A stretch of DNA of 64,000 nucleotides from Entophlyctis helioformis (GCA_025526915.1 JAHLKH010000082.1:47452-111451); one strand, 5' to 3'; shown: positions 24,019-36,436, counted from the stretch's first letter. Notes: generated by a model from the letters alone, not told the origin. Numbers and translations are program-made.

Positions 24019-24843
24019 TTATCGCTCGTCGTCCAACAGCCGGTAGTACATGGCAGGAAGCGAGATCTGGTGGTCCTGCTCACGCAGCAGCCGCATGCAC
24101 GCACACATGCACATGGAGGCAGGCGTCAGTCGTTGCCATTGCAGGCAGATGGGCAGATGGGCAGGCAGGCAGGCGGTCATAGATCAGCAGGCAAGCTGAC
24201 AGGCAAGCTGACAGACTGACAGACGCGTGCACGCACCCGAATGTACCGGGCCACATAGGGCTTGATGAGCGCAAAGACCAGCAGCAGCGTGGTGATGCCT
24301 AGAAACGAGTACACGATGATCTCGTCCTTGTAGCTGCCCCGCTCTGCGCCGTGCCACACCACACCATGCCACACCGTGCGGTGCCATCCATGCCATCCGT
24401 TCATGTCAGCGACGACATCCGGCCATGCAGCAGCAGCCAGGCAGTCCGCACTCACGGAAGCAAATGGCTGCCCACGTCTCGATGCCTGCTGGTGCATCGC
24501 CTGCCTCTTTGCCTGGTCCAGACACCGACCCCGGTGCCCCTGCAGCTGACGCAGCCGACGCAGCAGCCGCCGCGAGCAGACTCGCAACAGCCTGTGCGGT
24601 CGTCACATTTCCGCCGGCAGAGCTGTTGGCAGCACCGGGCGGGAGCGGCGGGAGGAAGCAGATGCCCGAGTTGATGCAGAAGGCCTTGGTACAGCCGATG
24701 CAGCTGGGCACGGAGAGAATGGTCGAGTTGGTCCCGCAGTCGCAGCGGCACAGCACCGTCGTGTTGGCCGCGCTTGCAGACGGCAGCTGGGCCGCGAGGT
24801 GGAGGAGCAGCGTCACCAGTGCCAGTGCCAGCCACCGCAGCAT
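24019..24843 (-). CDS. small Cys-rich single-pass membrane protein
   Basis: The start at 24843 gives a clear signal peptide (MLRWLALALVTLLLHLAAQL). A short domain with eight cysteines follows, including CRCDCG and CIGCTKAFC. After an Ala/Ser/Gly linker an intron (about 24457 to 24345) leads to a transmembrane helix (YSFLGITTLLLVFALI, about 24310-24250). A second intron leads to a short cytoplasmic tail ending in YYRLLDDER at 24019. This is type I topology, and a tyrosine in the tail could be a sorting signal. The family is not recognised; similar Cys-rich patterns occur in uncharacterised fungal membrane proteins. A longer N-terminus from 24912 is possible but would bury the signal peptide. 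Confidence 0.65.
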
Positions 24844-25002
24844 CGGTGCTCGTGTCCGTGACGTTGTCCGTGACGTTTGTGGCGACGTTGGTCGTGACGT
24901 TTGTGCAGGCATTCAAGGCAGATTGCCGGCAAACCCCGGATCGCTGAGCACGATGCAGATCCAGCAACAATGCAGTTGTTTATTGCGGAATGTGAGCATG
25001 AT

Positions 25003-25086
25003 GTGTGTGTGTGTGTGGTGTGTGGTGTGGTGTGTGTGTGTGGTGTGGTGTGTGTGTGTGGTGTGGTGTGGTGTGTGGTGTGTGCA
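25003..25086. repeat. TG-rich microsatellite
   Basis: Interrupted TG/TGG tract between the Cys-rich membrane protein gene and the Ada1 gene. It has no coding support. It lies upstream of the 24843 start and downstream of the Ada1 stop at 25100. Confidence 0.85.
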
Positions 25087-25099
25087 GATCGGGAATCCC

Positions 25100-27531
25100 T
25101 CATGACGACTCTAGAGCAATGCGCTCAAGTGTATCGCGATCGACCTGCGGCTGCATGGTGCATGCAAACGAAAGCTCGTCCATGCCGAGATACCGCGCCG
25201 ACGACCGGGACAGCTGAGAGGCAGCAGCCGCAGCCGCAGCCGCACCGCTTGCTGTCAGAGGAAGCAGAACGTCTCGCTTGGCTGGCGACCCAGACACAGA
25301 GTGCGGCCCGACCGTGAAGGTGTGGCCTGGGCTGGCCGTGGTGCTGCCTGGCGGAATCAGGACGACCGATGCTGATGTTGATGCTGACGCTGATGCTGCT
25401 GATGATGTGGAATTAATGGCTGTAAAAGTGTTGGTCAGGTTGGTGGCTGTAGAGACGGTGGAATGTGCTAATGATGGTGACGACGATGATGTGGTTGTTG
25501 CGCATGCTGTCGCTGCTGATGTCGCGCATGTGCTTGCAGACGGTGATGATGTAGAGGCAATGGATACAGAGCCAAACAGGCCCATGGCGGTCGCGTTGGC
25601 TGTTCCTGCAGACGCGGCGACGGCACGAGGCCCTTTGACTGGCGTGGACAGCAGCGATGCTGCTCCGAGTGTTGACGTGGTGGATGATGCAATGGACGAT
25701 GAGAGTGGGAGAGTCTGCGATCCGGGTGCGACCGCGTCGGTGGACAGTGACCCGTCGCCGTTGATGTACGCCGTGGGGACGCCTGCCAGACCGCCGTTGA
25801 TGCGAGAGTCGCACGCAGTGTTTGGAGATGGACCGTTTGCAGCGATGCCATTGCGAGTGTCGTGCGCTCTATCCAACTTGCTGCTGATCGCGTCGCTTGG
25901 GACCTTGATGCCATTGAGCCGAGCCTCTTGCGGATGGCCGTTGGAGAGTGGGGTGGACTGCAGTAGCAAGAGAGACGCCTTGGTCTGGGGCGACAGACTT
26001 CTGGCAGGCGTATGGCTTGACGAGTTCGGAGCAGCAGCGGCAGCCGCGTCGACCTTGGCAGCGTGATCGGCAGTGATGGAGGACGGATGGCCAGGCCCTT
26101 GCGGATGCTGGCGTGCGCGTTGGAGCGGTGCAGCCTTTTGGACGACATCGCGCAGAAAGTTTTTGAGGTAGTGCTAAATACGATGAGCACAGTCGAGAGA
26201 GAGATAGGGAGGGAGAGAGGAAGAGAGAGACAGAGAGACACAGAGAGATGCAGTCGAAGAAAGCCACGACGATCGCAAGAGCAGAAGCAACCGCAGTGAC
26301 CATGATGACAAGCCGCGATGAGCATCACAGCCAACGATGCGCAGCAGTGAGCACGCGGCAATGGCAGCGTTTGCCACATACCTCGAGTGCAAGCGACACG
26401 AGCTCGACGGATCCGTGACTGGCCGGCTCGTCTAGGCCTTGGATCGCGCTTACAAACTGCAGACGCTGGCGCAGCATGTCGAGTGAGGGCAGATCGCCTT
26501 CTTCTTGGCAAGAGCGCGGTATGGAGTCGATGGCTGGATGAGGTGGCACGAGGTCGCAGAGGGGCCGTCGACAAGGGGGTGGAGCGGGGCGGCAAGTGGT
26601 GTATGGCGAGTCAGTCATTTGGATAGCCAGCTGGTCAAGGTGGTTTGAAGGGATCGAAGGACAACACGCCTTTTGGGATGCCGTTTGGAAACAGCGGCTT
26701 CTTGCTGGGCGGCACGAGCGGCTCGATCTCGCGTGGCTGCAAGCGAGCGCAAGTCAGAGCGAACACACAGGGATAGTCGTGTCAGCATGTCCTCAGATGG
26801 CCAACGCGTTGCACGAGACACGCCATGGTAGCAAGACAGACGGAACAGCGACAGACAGACAGAGACGCACCAGCACGTTGAGGGAGATGAGCCGCTTGCG
26901 ATCGTCTGCGTTGAGCGACATGACCAGCTTGGTGGTGAACCGGCGCTTGAGCTCGAGGGGCGACAGCGTCTCTTCGCTCTTGCGCTTTGCGGACGCAGCC
27001 GCGCCGGCAGCCAGGCCGTGCGCCGACGATCCAGCGCCGGAGCCGTCCAAGGCAGCGTCGCCGGCAGCGGATCCCGCCGAGCCGCCAGCGGCCAGTGCGG
27101 CGCGATGGGCCTCTGCGAGGGCGTAGGCGTTCTTGGCCACAAAGTCTGGCTGCGGCGGGCCCGAGGGCAGCGGGACCGGGTGCTGAACGTTGTGCAGGAT
27201 GGCCATGATGAGGCGGTTGTGGAGGCGCGCTGTGACGAGGCGAATTGGGTGATCAGCACCGACGGCACAGGGGGCGTGAGACAAGTGAGACAGACGGCAT
27301 GGGGGGCGTGAGACAGACAGACGCACCTTGGTGCGACGACAGCAGGGCGGCGGCCGAGGCATTAAAGTCGTCGCGCGAGCAGCTGCCGGCCAGGAACAGG
27401 CGCAGCTTGTGCCAGTAGGCGGGGCCGTGCTGGCCGAGGGCGTCTGCCAGCTGCTGCTTGATGCTCTGCGTGTCGATTCGCTGCGGGGCGGGCGGCGCGG
27501 GCGGCGGCACGGGCGGCGGCGGCTCCGTCAT
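25100..27531 (-). CDS. SAGA complex subunit Ada1/Tada1 (Hfi1-like)
   Basis: Transcriptional coactivator subunit of SAGA. Exon 1 (27531-27327) encodes QSIKQQLADALGQHG and YWHKLRLFLAG. Exon 2 (27229-26871) continues with RLHNRLIMAILHNVQ, matching the Ada1 N-terminal pattern. Exon 3 starts at about 26736. The core Tad1 segment, LPSLDMLRQRLQFVSAIQGL, splices at 26381/26173 into HYLKNFLRDVV, as expected for this family. The C-terminal 290 residues are Ser/Thr/Ala-rich and end with MDELSFAC and DRDTLERIALES. An in-frame TGA after FDPFKPP (about 26633) means the exon 3 to exon 4 junction is unresolved: either a missed intron or a sequence error. Confidence 0.8.
26190..26260. repeat. GA/CT-rich tract within an Ada1 intron
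   Basis: A GAGA-rich run on the plus strand, CT-rich on the sense strand, lies inside the intron 26174-26381 of the Ada1 gene, just before its 3' splice site. It may act as an extended polypyrimidine tract. Confidence 0.7.
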
Positions 27532-28030
27532 GATTTGTTTGTGCGTGCGTGTGCTGGCGTGTGCTGGCTGATTGGGCGTGGGAACGGAACGGCGCGGAAC
27601 GGCGCGGAACAGCGACGCAGCGACGCAGTGACGCAGTGGAGGCGGGGGCCGGGGGGTGGGGCTGTGGGCCGTGGGACGGCCGAGGGTGCGGGCAGGCAGG
27701 CGGGCAGGCAGACAGGCACATCGGCACATCGGCAGACACATAGGCAGGCAGGCAGCAGGCCGTCAGTCGCCGTCAGTCGCCGTCAGTCGCAGCCTGGGCA
27801 GCCTGGGCAGCCCTCGCAGCCGCACAACGGGCTCGCAGGGCGGGCTTACTGGCAGCGGTCGCTCTCGGCAGCAGCGATTTTTGGTGTGCCCCAACACAAA
27901 AACGCGCGGCCGTTTTGATCTGAACGTCCGGTTCATTCATGCTGTAAGTCATCCGGCCGTTGTAAGCCACCTCTCGACAGCCACTTCTCGACAGCCATCC
28001 CATGCCAGCCACCAAGCCGGCCCCTAGTAA
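27532..28030. other. intergenic, Ada1 promoter side, simple repeats only
   Basis: About 500 bp between the Ada1 start and the chitin synthase stop. It contains GGCA/GGCG repeats (27690-27750) and a threefold GTCAGTCGCC repeat (27763-27790). No frame on either strand looks like a gene. Confidence 0.6.
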
Positions 28031-31000
28031 TCAGCGGCCTTCAAGCGCCTGCGTGTTTGCCATCCACTGCTGCACAATATTGTGTCGGCGCTCGAGTTCC
28101 CAGTCGACCCAGTGGCGCGTGGGAATATCGTCCGCGTCAATCACAGTGCCGTCCGAGTCGCCATGGCCGCCCTTGCCGCCCTCGCCCTCCACCATGCGCG
28201 TCTGGCCCCAGCTAAAGTCGTCAAAGTGCCAAAAGGCGTACACCGGCAGCACAAAGTTCCAGATCGGCAGCGCGAGCAGGTACACAAACATCCAGTAAAT
28301 GTACACCAGGCGGCGCGTCGTGAACAGAATGAGCACCGCCGGCAGGCCGAGAATGCCTGCGAGCAGCAGGAGCGGGATCACCGGAACGACCGGCCCCACG
28401 ATGGCGGATATGATGAGCACGCTGTCAACGGGAACAGATGCAGCCCTGGTCAGCATGCAACGTCTCCCATCCATGCAACGTATTGCAGCACTTACAACGT
28501 GAAGAAGATGGCGGCGGGCAGCGTGACAGTGCCAATCAGCTCCAAAAACACGACAAACTGCATCGAGAAACAGAACGTGCCGCAGAGGTTGGGCACGAGC
28601 ACCAGCTCGAGCAGATTGTGGATCGTCGAGTTGATCCACCGGCGTCGCTGAGACAGCAGCACACTGAACGTGTCGGGCACGGTCGTCTTGCAGAACGCCC
28701 GCGGCACGAAAATGAGCTTGCGGCGGGGAAACAGCGACAGCATCAGCGTTGTCAGGAACCGGTCCTCGCCCAGCAGCAGCAGGTTCTTCTTGTGCAGCGT
28801 GTCCACGACCGACTCCGAGTACGTCTTGACAATCTCGGGGTTGCACAGGATCGGCACCCAGTAGCCGTCCTTGGGTGCCTTGATGCGGTACATGCAGAAA
28901 CAGCCCGGCAGACACGTCACACCGCCGAATATGCTCTCAAACGCCTTGTTGAGGTGGTGCGACAGGTAGTACTCAAACACTTGGATGCGCGTCACCCACG
29001 ACTGCGTCTTGTTGGCGATGCGTGTCTCGCCGCAGAGACCCATGACGGACGGATCCGCAATCATGCATGCCACCATGCGTGCCAGCGAGTCTGGCGCGAC
29101 CTTGGTGTCGGCGTCCACCATGAGCACAATCTCAAACACGTCTGGCGTCACGCCCATGAGGTAGTGAAGCTTCTGGAACAGATCGTACTCGAGCGGCGTC
29201 ATGGGCTCGTCAAACGTCACGCGGTGGAAGAACCGCATCAGGATCATCTGCGAGTCGCGCTTGCCGCGGTTGCCCGGCTTGGGCGTCTTGGCCTCTTCCT
29301 CGGTGCCGCACTTGACTACGAGGATCGTCGGCAGAACGCGGTCTTCGTGCGAGTACCAGCCAACGTACACCTTGGCCTTGTTGTGTGCCTTGGAGCCTTC
29401 GCCAATGGCGAGATACGACAGCGCCTCTGGCTCGCCCCAGTTGGGATCCATCTCGAGCATGTTGATGATCGTCTCGGGCGTCGTGAGGCTGTTGCCCGAA
29501 CCCTTGATGAGTCCGTCTGCAATAATGAACAGCACCTTGTTGTCCTCGGAAAAGTCCGTGAGAGCAAGCGAGTTGAACGTTGTGCGTAGACCATGCTCGT
29601 CCTCTGAGTAGCACGTCACGAGCAGCACCGTGTGGAGCTCCTTGCCGTATCCAGACGTTGGCAGCGCCGTCGACCGGCCATTGGTGTTGCGGCGACGCAG
29701 CGTCTCGCGCGTCTCGGCCGCAGACATGAGCGCGCCAGGGGCAGACGGATCCTGGCCCTTGCCAGCCTTGCCGCCCTTGCCGCCCTTTCCCCGCTGGCCA
29801 ATGGCCAGCTCGCCCTTGAGCTGCATGGTGAACGGGATGCGGCCAGCATCAATCTCGACACGCCGCGACAGGCGACGGTCAGGCGACATGAGCTTCTCGT
29901 CCTTGCGCAGCTTGCCGAGCTTGTTGGAGATGATCCAGCTGAACACGATGGCGAGCACAAAGCGGATAATGAGCAGCGACGCAATGATGATGAGCGAGAT
30001 GTAGAGCACAATGTTGGACGCCCAGCAGCCGAGCGTGTCCGACGAGACGCGTCCGACTGTGAACAGCGCCGAAAAGCACTCGGCGACGGGCACCAAGTTG
30101 GCACGCGAGAATGCACTCGTGGCGTCCTTGCCCCGATGCGAGCGGATAATGTGTCGACCTCGGGCCCAAAGATGGGCGAGTTGATCTCGAGGTACTGCTT
30201 GACGTTGAGCACAAGACCGCGGTATACAATCAGGCCCTTGCCGACATCACCAATGTCCTCCCACTCGTAAATGACAGGACCCATGCGAAGGCCTGCGAGC
30301 ATGTTGCTGGACGCCGCGCTCGTATGGCAGTACGCAACAGACCCAAACGCAGGCGACGTGCAGTTGAGCGAAAACTTGGTGCGCAGCATGGACGAGCACT
30401 GCGTGGACAGGGGCTGCGGGAACATGGCCGAGATGTCGATGCCTGTCTTGGTCGCAATGAGATCGGCCGTCGGGCTGCCCTTGAGGGTGCCAAACTCGGC
30501 GTGCGTCTTGAGCACCGGAGCCATGTTGTACACGACGCCGTGCACAACATAGCGGTTGGCCGATGACTGCGGGTTGAACTTTTCGACATCTTGGGCCGTA
30601 AATGTGTTGGCGTCGGGTTGGCAGAGCGTGGCCTGCAGACCGAACGTGAGGTACGCGAGGATGATGCACATGGCGACGACGATCCAACACAGCGCGACCT
30701 TTTCGCGCCATGCAAACTGCACAGCCTTGTCGTGCATCTTGCCAACCTTTTTGAGGCAGAACCCGGGAAAGCAGCACGTGGCCGAGTACACAAAGGCGAT
30801 CCACGGGCTGCACTTGCGTTCCGGCGTCGGTGCGAGAATGTTGGGACGCTCGACCGTGCGCTCGGGGCGTGTCAGCGTCTTTTGGCGGACAAGCGTTCCA
30901 ACGCCGGGACTGCCGACCACCGGCCGGAACGTGGACCGGCCGATACTGAGCGAGTTGCCCATGTCGCCGCGCGCAGCTCCGTGCTTGGGTATCCACTGCG

Positions 31001-31259
31001 GATCCAGACCATCCTGCTGGCCAAACTGCGCATTGAGGGCCGGGAGTGCATAGCTGCCCGACGGCCGAAAGTCTGGGTAGGAAAAGCCCGAGCCGCCCGT
31101 GCCGGTCGGGGCTGGCTTGATCGGCTCAAACGCCACTCGCGGCGAGCCGGCGTTTGCGAGACGCGGGCTTGGCGGAACTATGGGATTGGCAAAGGCAGGC
31201 GAGAACAGATGCGACGGCGTGGGAATATGTGGCGTGCCTGCGGATCGCGGCTGCTGCAA
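28031..31259 (-). CDS. chitin synthase, class IV (Chs3-like)
   Basis: Multi-pass plasma-membrane enzyme that polymerises UDP-GlcNAc into chitin. After a Pro/Ser-rich N-terminus come two hydrophobic segments (30720-30620), a Cys-containing extracellular-type region, and another membrane segment (30020-29940). The catalytic domain has MVDAD (about 29110), [19 protein letters not shown] and QRRRW (about 28655), the core of family 2 chitin synthases. Membrane helices and [10 protein letters not shown] (about 28215) end the protein, as in Chs3. The intron 28422-28495 splices in frame. One base appears to be missing near 30120, where the frame changes between TLSARI and [10 protein letters not shown]. 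The true start is upstream of 31259; the frame stays open to about 31375 without an ATG, so a 5' exon is missing. Confidence 0.88.
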
Positions 31260-31973
31260 CTCATACTGCTCGAATGAAGGTTTTTGGAGTTGCGGCTTTG
31301 GCGAGGCAAGCGGCTGAGGCTGCGGTGTGCGGCGTGGGTCGGTTGGCAGGACTACCGATTGCCAGAATCAAATACGTGGATGCGACCGCCAAGGTGAGTG
31401 CCGGGCGATAATGCCGATACACACGAGATGCGGCCGCGCCAGCAGCAGACGGACAGAAGCAGTCAGTCGAGGTGTGTGCGCACTGCAGGGCAGCAGAGCA
31501 TGCGATCGCAGTCGAGAGGCGAGTGCCGTCGGGCAGCCAGCCGTGCACGGTCGCCTGGCCCATGTTTGTTTATCAATCGCCAGCCGGTGGCACAGTCTGG
31601 TAGCAAGGAGCCACCGGTTCCGAGGCAGCGTGCACGACAGTCTGCTGCCTACTGTAGCAGTGATCGCAGACACCCACGATCGATCACATCAACACCTATG
31701 CACTCACCACGTCGCTGCTGGCTAGGAGTGCCGACAGGACTGGCTGGCAGACTCTTGTCGATGTTGCTGTCGTTGTTCATATATTGTTGTAGGGCCAGAA
31801 TGCGGATCAGGATTTTTCGAATCCTGGTGGCTGATGTGCCGCATATCCACCTGGTGCCTCAATGACACAAGACGCGCATGTGCGGACTGTGGCGTGGATA
31901 TGGGCCAGCCTTTCATGTCCATATCGGCGCATCACCCGGAAACCAAACACAGGAAGATAATAAGAGAAAAGAA
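31260..31973. other. intergenic, may hold a chitin synthase 5' exon
   Basis: About 700 bp between the Zn2Cys6 gene stop and the chitin synthase body, both on the minus strand. The chitin synthase frame is open to about 31375. A short minus-strand stretch with an ATG near 31563 could be its first exon, but I cannot confirm splice sites. Nothing else convincing is seen. Confidence 0.4.
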
Positions 31974-34718
31974 CTACATTTCGGACCTCCGCAGCGAGGC
32001 TACATGAGCAGGCCCAATCTTGAGCGAGCTGTTTTGGATCCATATCAACAGGCTGTTGGCAAGATGCTTGCCCAGCACCCACGTGCGGCCAATCTGCTGC
32101 AACGCCTGCACGTGCATGTTGAGCAGCATGGCCGGATCGGCGCACCATATCCCGTTGCCAACAATGCCAAACCGGATCGAGATGATAATCACAATGCCGG
32201 CTCGGAAGATGCCGAGCGCCATCAGCCAGCCAACGTACGAGAACCGCGGGTTCTGCTCCATGAACCGCGACACGAGGATGGAGATCTGGTTGGCCGCGTC
32301 GAAACACGCGAGCGACGACGGGTCGACAAGGAACTCGTTGGCCGTGGTTGTCTGCAGCGCAAAGAACCGCGACCCGTGGAGGAGCAGGCGCGAGTAGTGG
32401 TACATGATCTGCCGGTGCGCAATGATCCAGTGCGGCGGGTTCGTTGAGAAAAAGTCTGTGCCGTACGAGTCGCTGATCTCTTGCACCCACGGCGACTGTG
32501 CGTGGAGCCAGTCGTGCAGCTGGTCGTCCAGCAAGAGCCGGTCCATGTCCTGGTCGAAATGCTTAGGCACGGCCACCGAGCCGCGCACGGTGCGATCAAA
32601 CTCCATGATGCGCGACAGAATCACGGTGAGCCCCACCGAGTGGGAAAAGTGTTTGTTGGACGGCGCGCGCGAGGAGGTTGTCGAGCGCGCAAATGTGGGC
32701 GAGAGCGATCCGCCGTGTGGGCCGCTGGGCAGCGAGTCGTTGGATATGTTCGCGAGCCCCTGCTGCATCCCCAAAGGATCGGAGCCCCCTGCTGCTGATG
32801 CCGCTGATGCCGACACTCCGGGCTCTACCTTGACAACGCCAAGCAGCGGCGCTGTTCCTGTTGTTGCCATCTGAGTTTCGTGCTGATTGTGGAGAGCAGA
32901 CAGAGATCTTGCCGGCGAATCGGCCGGAAGACCAGTGTGGGACGACGAAGACCCAACCGAAGGAGACGGGGATGGAGTGATGTTGGTAAAGGAAGAGAGG
33001 GATGCAGGCCATCCAGCGGGATACGACGCTCCTTCGGTGTTGGGAGACTTGGTGCTATTCCCGTTTGTGAAAGCATCGGCAGGACCGAGATCGTCCGAGT
33101 CAATCTGCCGCGGCGAGCCGTCTGGGTTGGTGAACACATAGGTGAGGTCCGGCACTTGCACGTCGCAGTCCTCGTCGCGGATCGTGAAGGGGATATCGGT
33201 TTGCACCAGGCTCGAGGAGCGATCGAGGATGTAGAGCATGGCCCACACACGCTTGCGCAGCTCGAGCTCCTTCTTTGGAATCTTGGCAGCCTTGGCGTGC
33301 GACACGGCGCGGTTGAGGCCCATGGTCTGGCCCATGCGGATGGCCATTCCAGAGTACAGATATGCCTTTTCACGGTGGCCAGAGCAAGCCGCGTAGTACG
33401 ACAGGAGCACAAGAGCACAGATGGTCGAGCATGATGCGTGCTCGAGAAAGTCGTCCAGGATGCTGGTGGCTTGTTTGAAGAAGCGATCGCCTGCTCGGAA
33501 CGTATCGTGGTCGAGACTTGCAGGCTGCGTGAGTGCAAGAGCGCACATGGCATTGATCAGCACCGGAGACTGCTCCCCAAGCGTCGCCATGAACTCGTGC
33601 CTGGGATAGATGGGGAACTGCGTCAGGAAGTAGTCAAAGAAACGATCGACGAGCTCCGCCGTGGCAGCCTGATCGTGATGGAGTCCTTGTGCCGCCATGC
33701 CCAGGCCGCAGAACGGCTGCTGCTGCTGCTGTTGGAGATGCTGGAGGTGCGGTTGCTGGAGCTGGAGCTGGGCAAAGCTGGCGAGCATCGACGGCGGTTG
33801 TGGCTGCTGGTGCATCTGCAGCGCAATCGATGGCGCAGACACGTTGAACAGCCAGCTGGACGGCACAGCGGGAATGTCGAAGCTGAGCGGCATCGGCAGA
33901 TTGTGCTGATGCTGTTGCAGCTGTAGGTTCTGCTGCTGCTGCACTTGCTGCTGTTGCTGCAAGAGTGCGACGGCGGCAGCATCGGAAGGTGAGGCCTCAA
34001 AGGGCACAGACATGTGATCAAACACAAGCGACGACGACGACGACGACGACGAAGAAGAAGTGGCGGCAGGATCAGCCAGCAGGACCGGCTGCGGCGGCTG
34101 CTGTTGGAAAGGGTGGGCTGCGAGGGCAGGGTGCACCACTGGCTCTGCGGCTGCCGACGATCCTGCTGCCGTCGCTGCTGCTGCTGCTGCTGCTGCTGCC
34201 GCCGCCGCTGTGGTCATGGACGAGCGGCGTCGGGCACAGGCAAATGCTGCTCAAACAGCGGGAGCGACGTCCGCTGCGACAACAGTGACGCCGAAGGGAC
34301 TCCAACGCCGACAACGTCTCCAGTTGCTGCTGCCGCTGCTGCTGCTGCTGCGGATGCCGCCAGCGTCGCCCCGACCGACGATTGCATGGCCTGCAGCTTG
34401 GCCTCGAGCTCATTCACTCTGCTCTGCAGCCGCTCGGTGCGGCCGGCCTTGGGCCCCCGCTTGCGCACCTCTCGCATGAACGTGCAGGTCTGGCCAAGCT
34501 CGACGCAGTGCGTGCACGACCCAGTGACGGTCGGCGTTCCGTAGTCGCAGCGCACTCTCTGTCATGCAGCGCCACTAGTCAGCACACGCACACCACACGC
34601 TGCAATCCCCACGGCATCGGCAGTGGGCCGCACCTTGAGTGCACATCCATCGCACGCCTGTGTTGTCCGGGTCGCCCGGTCCTTGTCGCGGCCAACCTGT
34701 GGCATCTGCCTTAAATGA
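31974..34718 (-). CDS. Zn2Cys6 transcription factor with fungal-specific TF domain
   Basis: Nuclear DNA-binding regulator. Exon 1 (about 34708-34634) encodes ACDGCALK; an intron (about 34633-34557) joins it to RVRCDYG, restoring the C-x2-C-x6-C half of the binuclear cluster. CTHCVELGQTC provides the second half, followed by basic VRKRGPKAG and a short coiled linker. Poly-Ala and polyQ stretches follow (34220-33700). The regulatory domain (PF04082 type) begins near 33640 with DRFFDYFLTQFPIYPRHEF and includes LRKRVWAMLYILDR (about 33260). The frame changes by one base near 34220 at the poly-Ala start. Target genes are unknown. It resembles the XlnR/Cat8 kind of regulator in layout only. Confidence 0.85.
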
Positions 34719-34816
34719 TCCTGAGGGAAAGCACGATATATTTGGACAAGTGGCGAATCTCGCAACGCATGGCAGCTGGCGAGCGGCTGCCGAGCGGCTG
34801 GCGAACACGCCGACAC

Positions 34817-36436
34817 TCAAAAGTCGTCTCGGGTCACGCACTTGCTGCGGGCCCGTGCATTCTCGTAAAAGTCCTTGATGTACGCGGGGTAGTGCTCGCC
34901 CACGTATGCAAGGATGGTATCAAGGTCGCGGCTCTCCTTGCGGATCCCATTGACCAGAAACCCAAAGCACACAGTGCGTGGGACCGTGTAGTTTTGGCTT
35001 CTCGCATACGCAAACGCACCGGGGATGTCGCCCGCCTCGCTGTATGCCGACACAATCAGCCCGTGCAACCCAGCCAGCTTGCTCTCTGGCGCAGTCCCGG
35101 CCAGGGCGGCGTAGATGATTTTGTTCGAGCCGGCATCGCCAAGGTTGCGGTAGCCTGCCATCATGGACGACAGCGTGGTGAACTGGTCAAGCCGGTGCAG
35201 CTCGATCGTGCGCTTGAGCTCCTTGATGACGACCGAGTTGGTGATTGGGCCTTGAACGCGGGCCATGGCCGTGACAACGCGATTGGCGGGCGGTCCCGTG
35301 CGAGCATACACGGCAAACACTTTCCACGCGGGCACGCACGCACCCGTTTCGGACAGCGCCACAATCTCCTCCTGCATCATCTGCCGGGAAAAGACCTGGC
35401 CTTGCTTGCGCATCTCCTTGACGAGCTCCAGCGTTCGGATATAGTCGCCGGCGTCGTTGGATGCCCGCAGCATGACCCTCGCAAAATCCGGCGTCATGGC
35501 CAGGCCGCTGCGCGCGAACTTGGCCAGGTACCTGTTTGCCTCGGTAAAGTTGCCCTGCATGGCGTAGAACTCGTACATGCGCATAAACGTCTCGGCGTCG
35601 GGCTCCACTCCTCTCTTCTTGATCTCCTTAAAGGTTGCCAGCAGCTCCAACTCGTTGCGCGCGACGCGGTGGGAATAGAGCAGCGCATTGTAGGGCTTCA
35701 CACTCGTGTCTGCTTTGCTCAGCTTGTTCAGCACGCGATGCGCGCCTTTGATGTCGTCTGTCGCCACCATCGAGTTCATGAGGCCGTAGCGGACCTTGGG
35801 CGTGCTCGTGTCGCATCCATGAACCTCCATCGCAGCAATGAGCCCCTTGATCCGGCCCAAGTAGCCCAGATATAGGTACGTGTCGATGAGCGTCTCGTAG
35901 GCTTGCTGCGTCGGCTGGATGTCGAGCGAGTTCATGAGGCTGTAGATGGCCAGGACGCGCTTCTTTCGCTGGCGAGGATGGCAGTCCTTGAGGACAGCGC
36001 CTCGGTTGTAATACGCAATGTCGAGGAGCTTGGCGTAGTGCTCGGGCTGGATTTTCTTCAGGTCCACCGACCGGCATCTCTCCAGCTCGACAAAGATCTG
36101 GTAGGCAGCATGGTGCTGGTCGGCGTCGAATGCGTTCAGCAGCTGATGGAGGGCCGATTCGGGTGCACGGGCAAACTTGAACGGAATTGCTGCTTGTATT
36201 GAAGTCGCTGTTGTCGGTGCCGTAGAAGTTGAAGGTGGTGATGCTGCCTTTGTTGCTGCTGGTATTGGTATTGATGTTGCCGTTGCCGTTGCTGCTGCTG
36301 GTATTGATGCTGCTGCCTTTGATGCTGCACTTGGAGAGGATGTCGAGAAGCGAGCAAAGGCCAGCAGCAGCATCCTGATGTGCGCTAGCTGCTGCGTCGG
36401 CCGCTTCATCGGCCTGAGCATTCGTGTGGCCTGCAT
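34817..36436 (-). CDS. mitochondrial pentatricopeptide-repeat protein
   Basis: Intronless, about 540 residues. The N-terminus (MQATRMLRPMKRPTQQ, then LLLAFARFSTSS) is basic and lacks acidic residues, a typical mitochondrial presequence. Degenerate 35-residue helix pairs follow, for example QAYETLIDTYLYLGYLGRI, NALLYSHRVARNELEL and ETFMRMYEFYAMQGNF, which are PPR-like. Such proteins bind organellar RNA. The Pro/Ala/Thr tract near 36350-36190 is low complexity. Another ATG at about 36374 could be the start. The exact fungal PPR family is not recognised. Confidence 0.75.
   Translation of the reverse strand: MQATRMLRPMKRPTQQLAHIRMLLLAFARFSTSSPSAASKAAASIPAAATATATSIPIPAATKAASPPSTSTAPTTATSIQAAIPFKFARAPESALHQLLNAFDADQHHAAYQIFVELERCRSVDLKKIQPEHYAKLLDIAYYNRGAVLKDCHPRQRKKRVLAIYSLMNSLDIQPTQQAYETLIDTYLYLGYLGRIKGLIAAMEVHGCDTSTPKVRYGLMNSMVATDDIKGAHRVLNKLSKADTSVKPYNALLYSHRVARNELELLATFKEIKKRGVEPDAETFMRMYEFYAMQGNFTEANRYLAKFARSGLAMTPDFARVMLRASNDAGDYIRTLELVKEMRKQGQVFSRQMMQEEIVALSETGACVPAWKVFAVYARTGPPANRVVTAMARVQGPITNSVVIKELKRTIELHRLDQFTTLSSMMAGYRNLGDAGSNKIIYAALAGTAPESKLAGLHGLIVSAYSEAGDIPGAFAYARSQNYTVPRTVCFGFLVNGIRKESRDLDTILAYVGEHYPAYIKDFYENARARSKCVTRDDF

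Noticed and set aside
25003..25086. TG repeat as telomere-like sequence
   Set aside because: Interrupted TG/TGG microsatellite between two ordinary genes, without a telomeric unit pattern.
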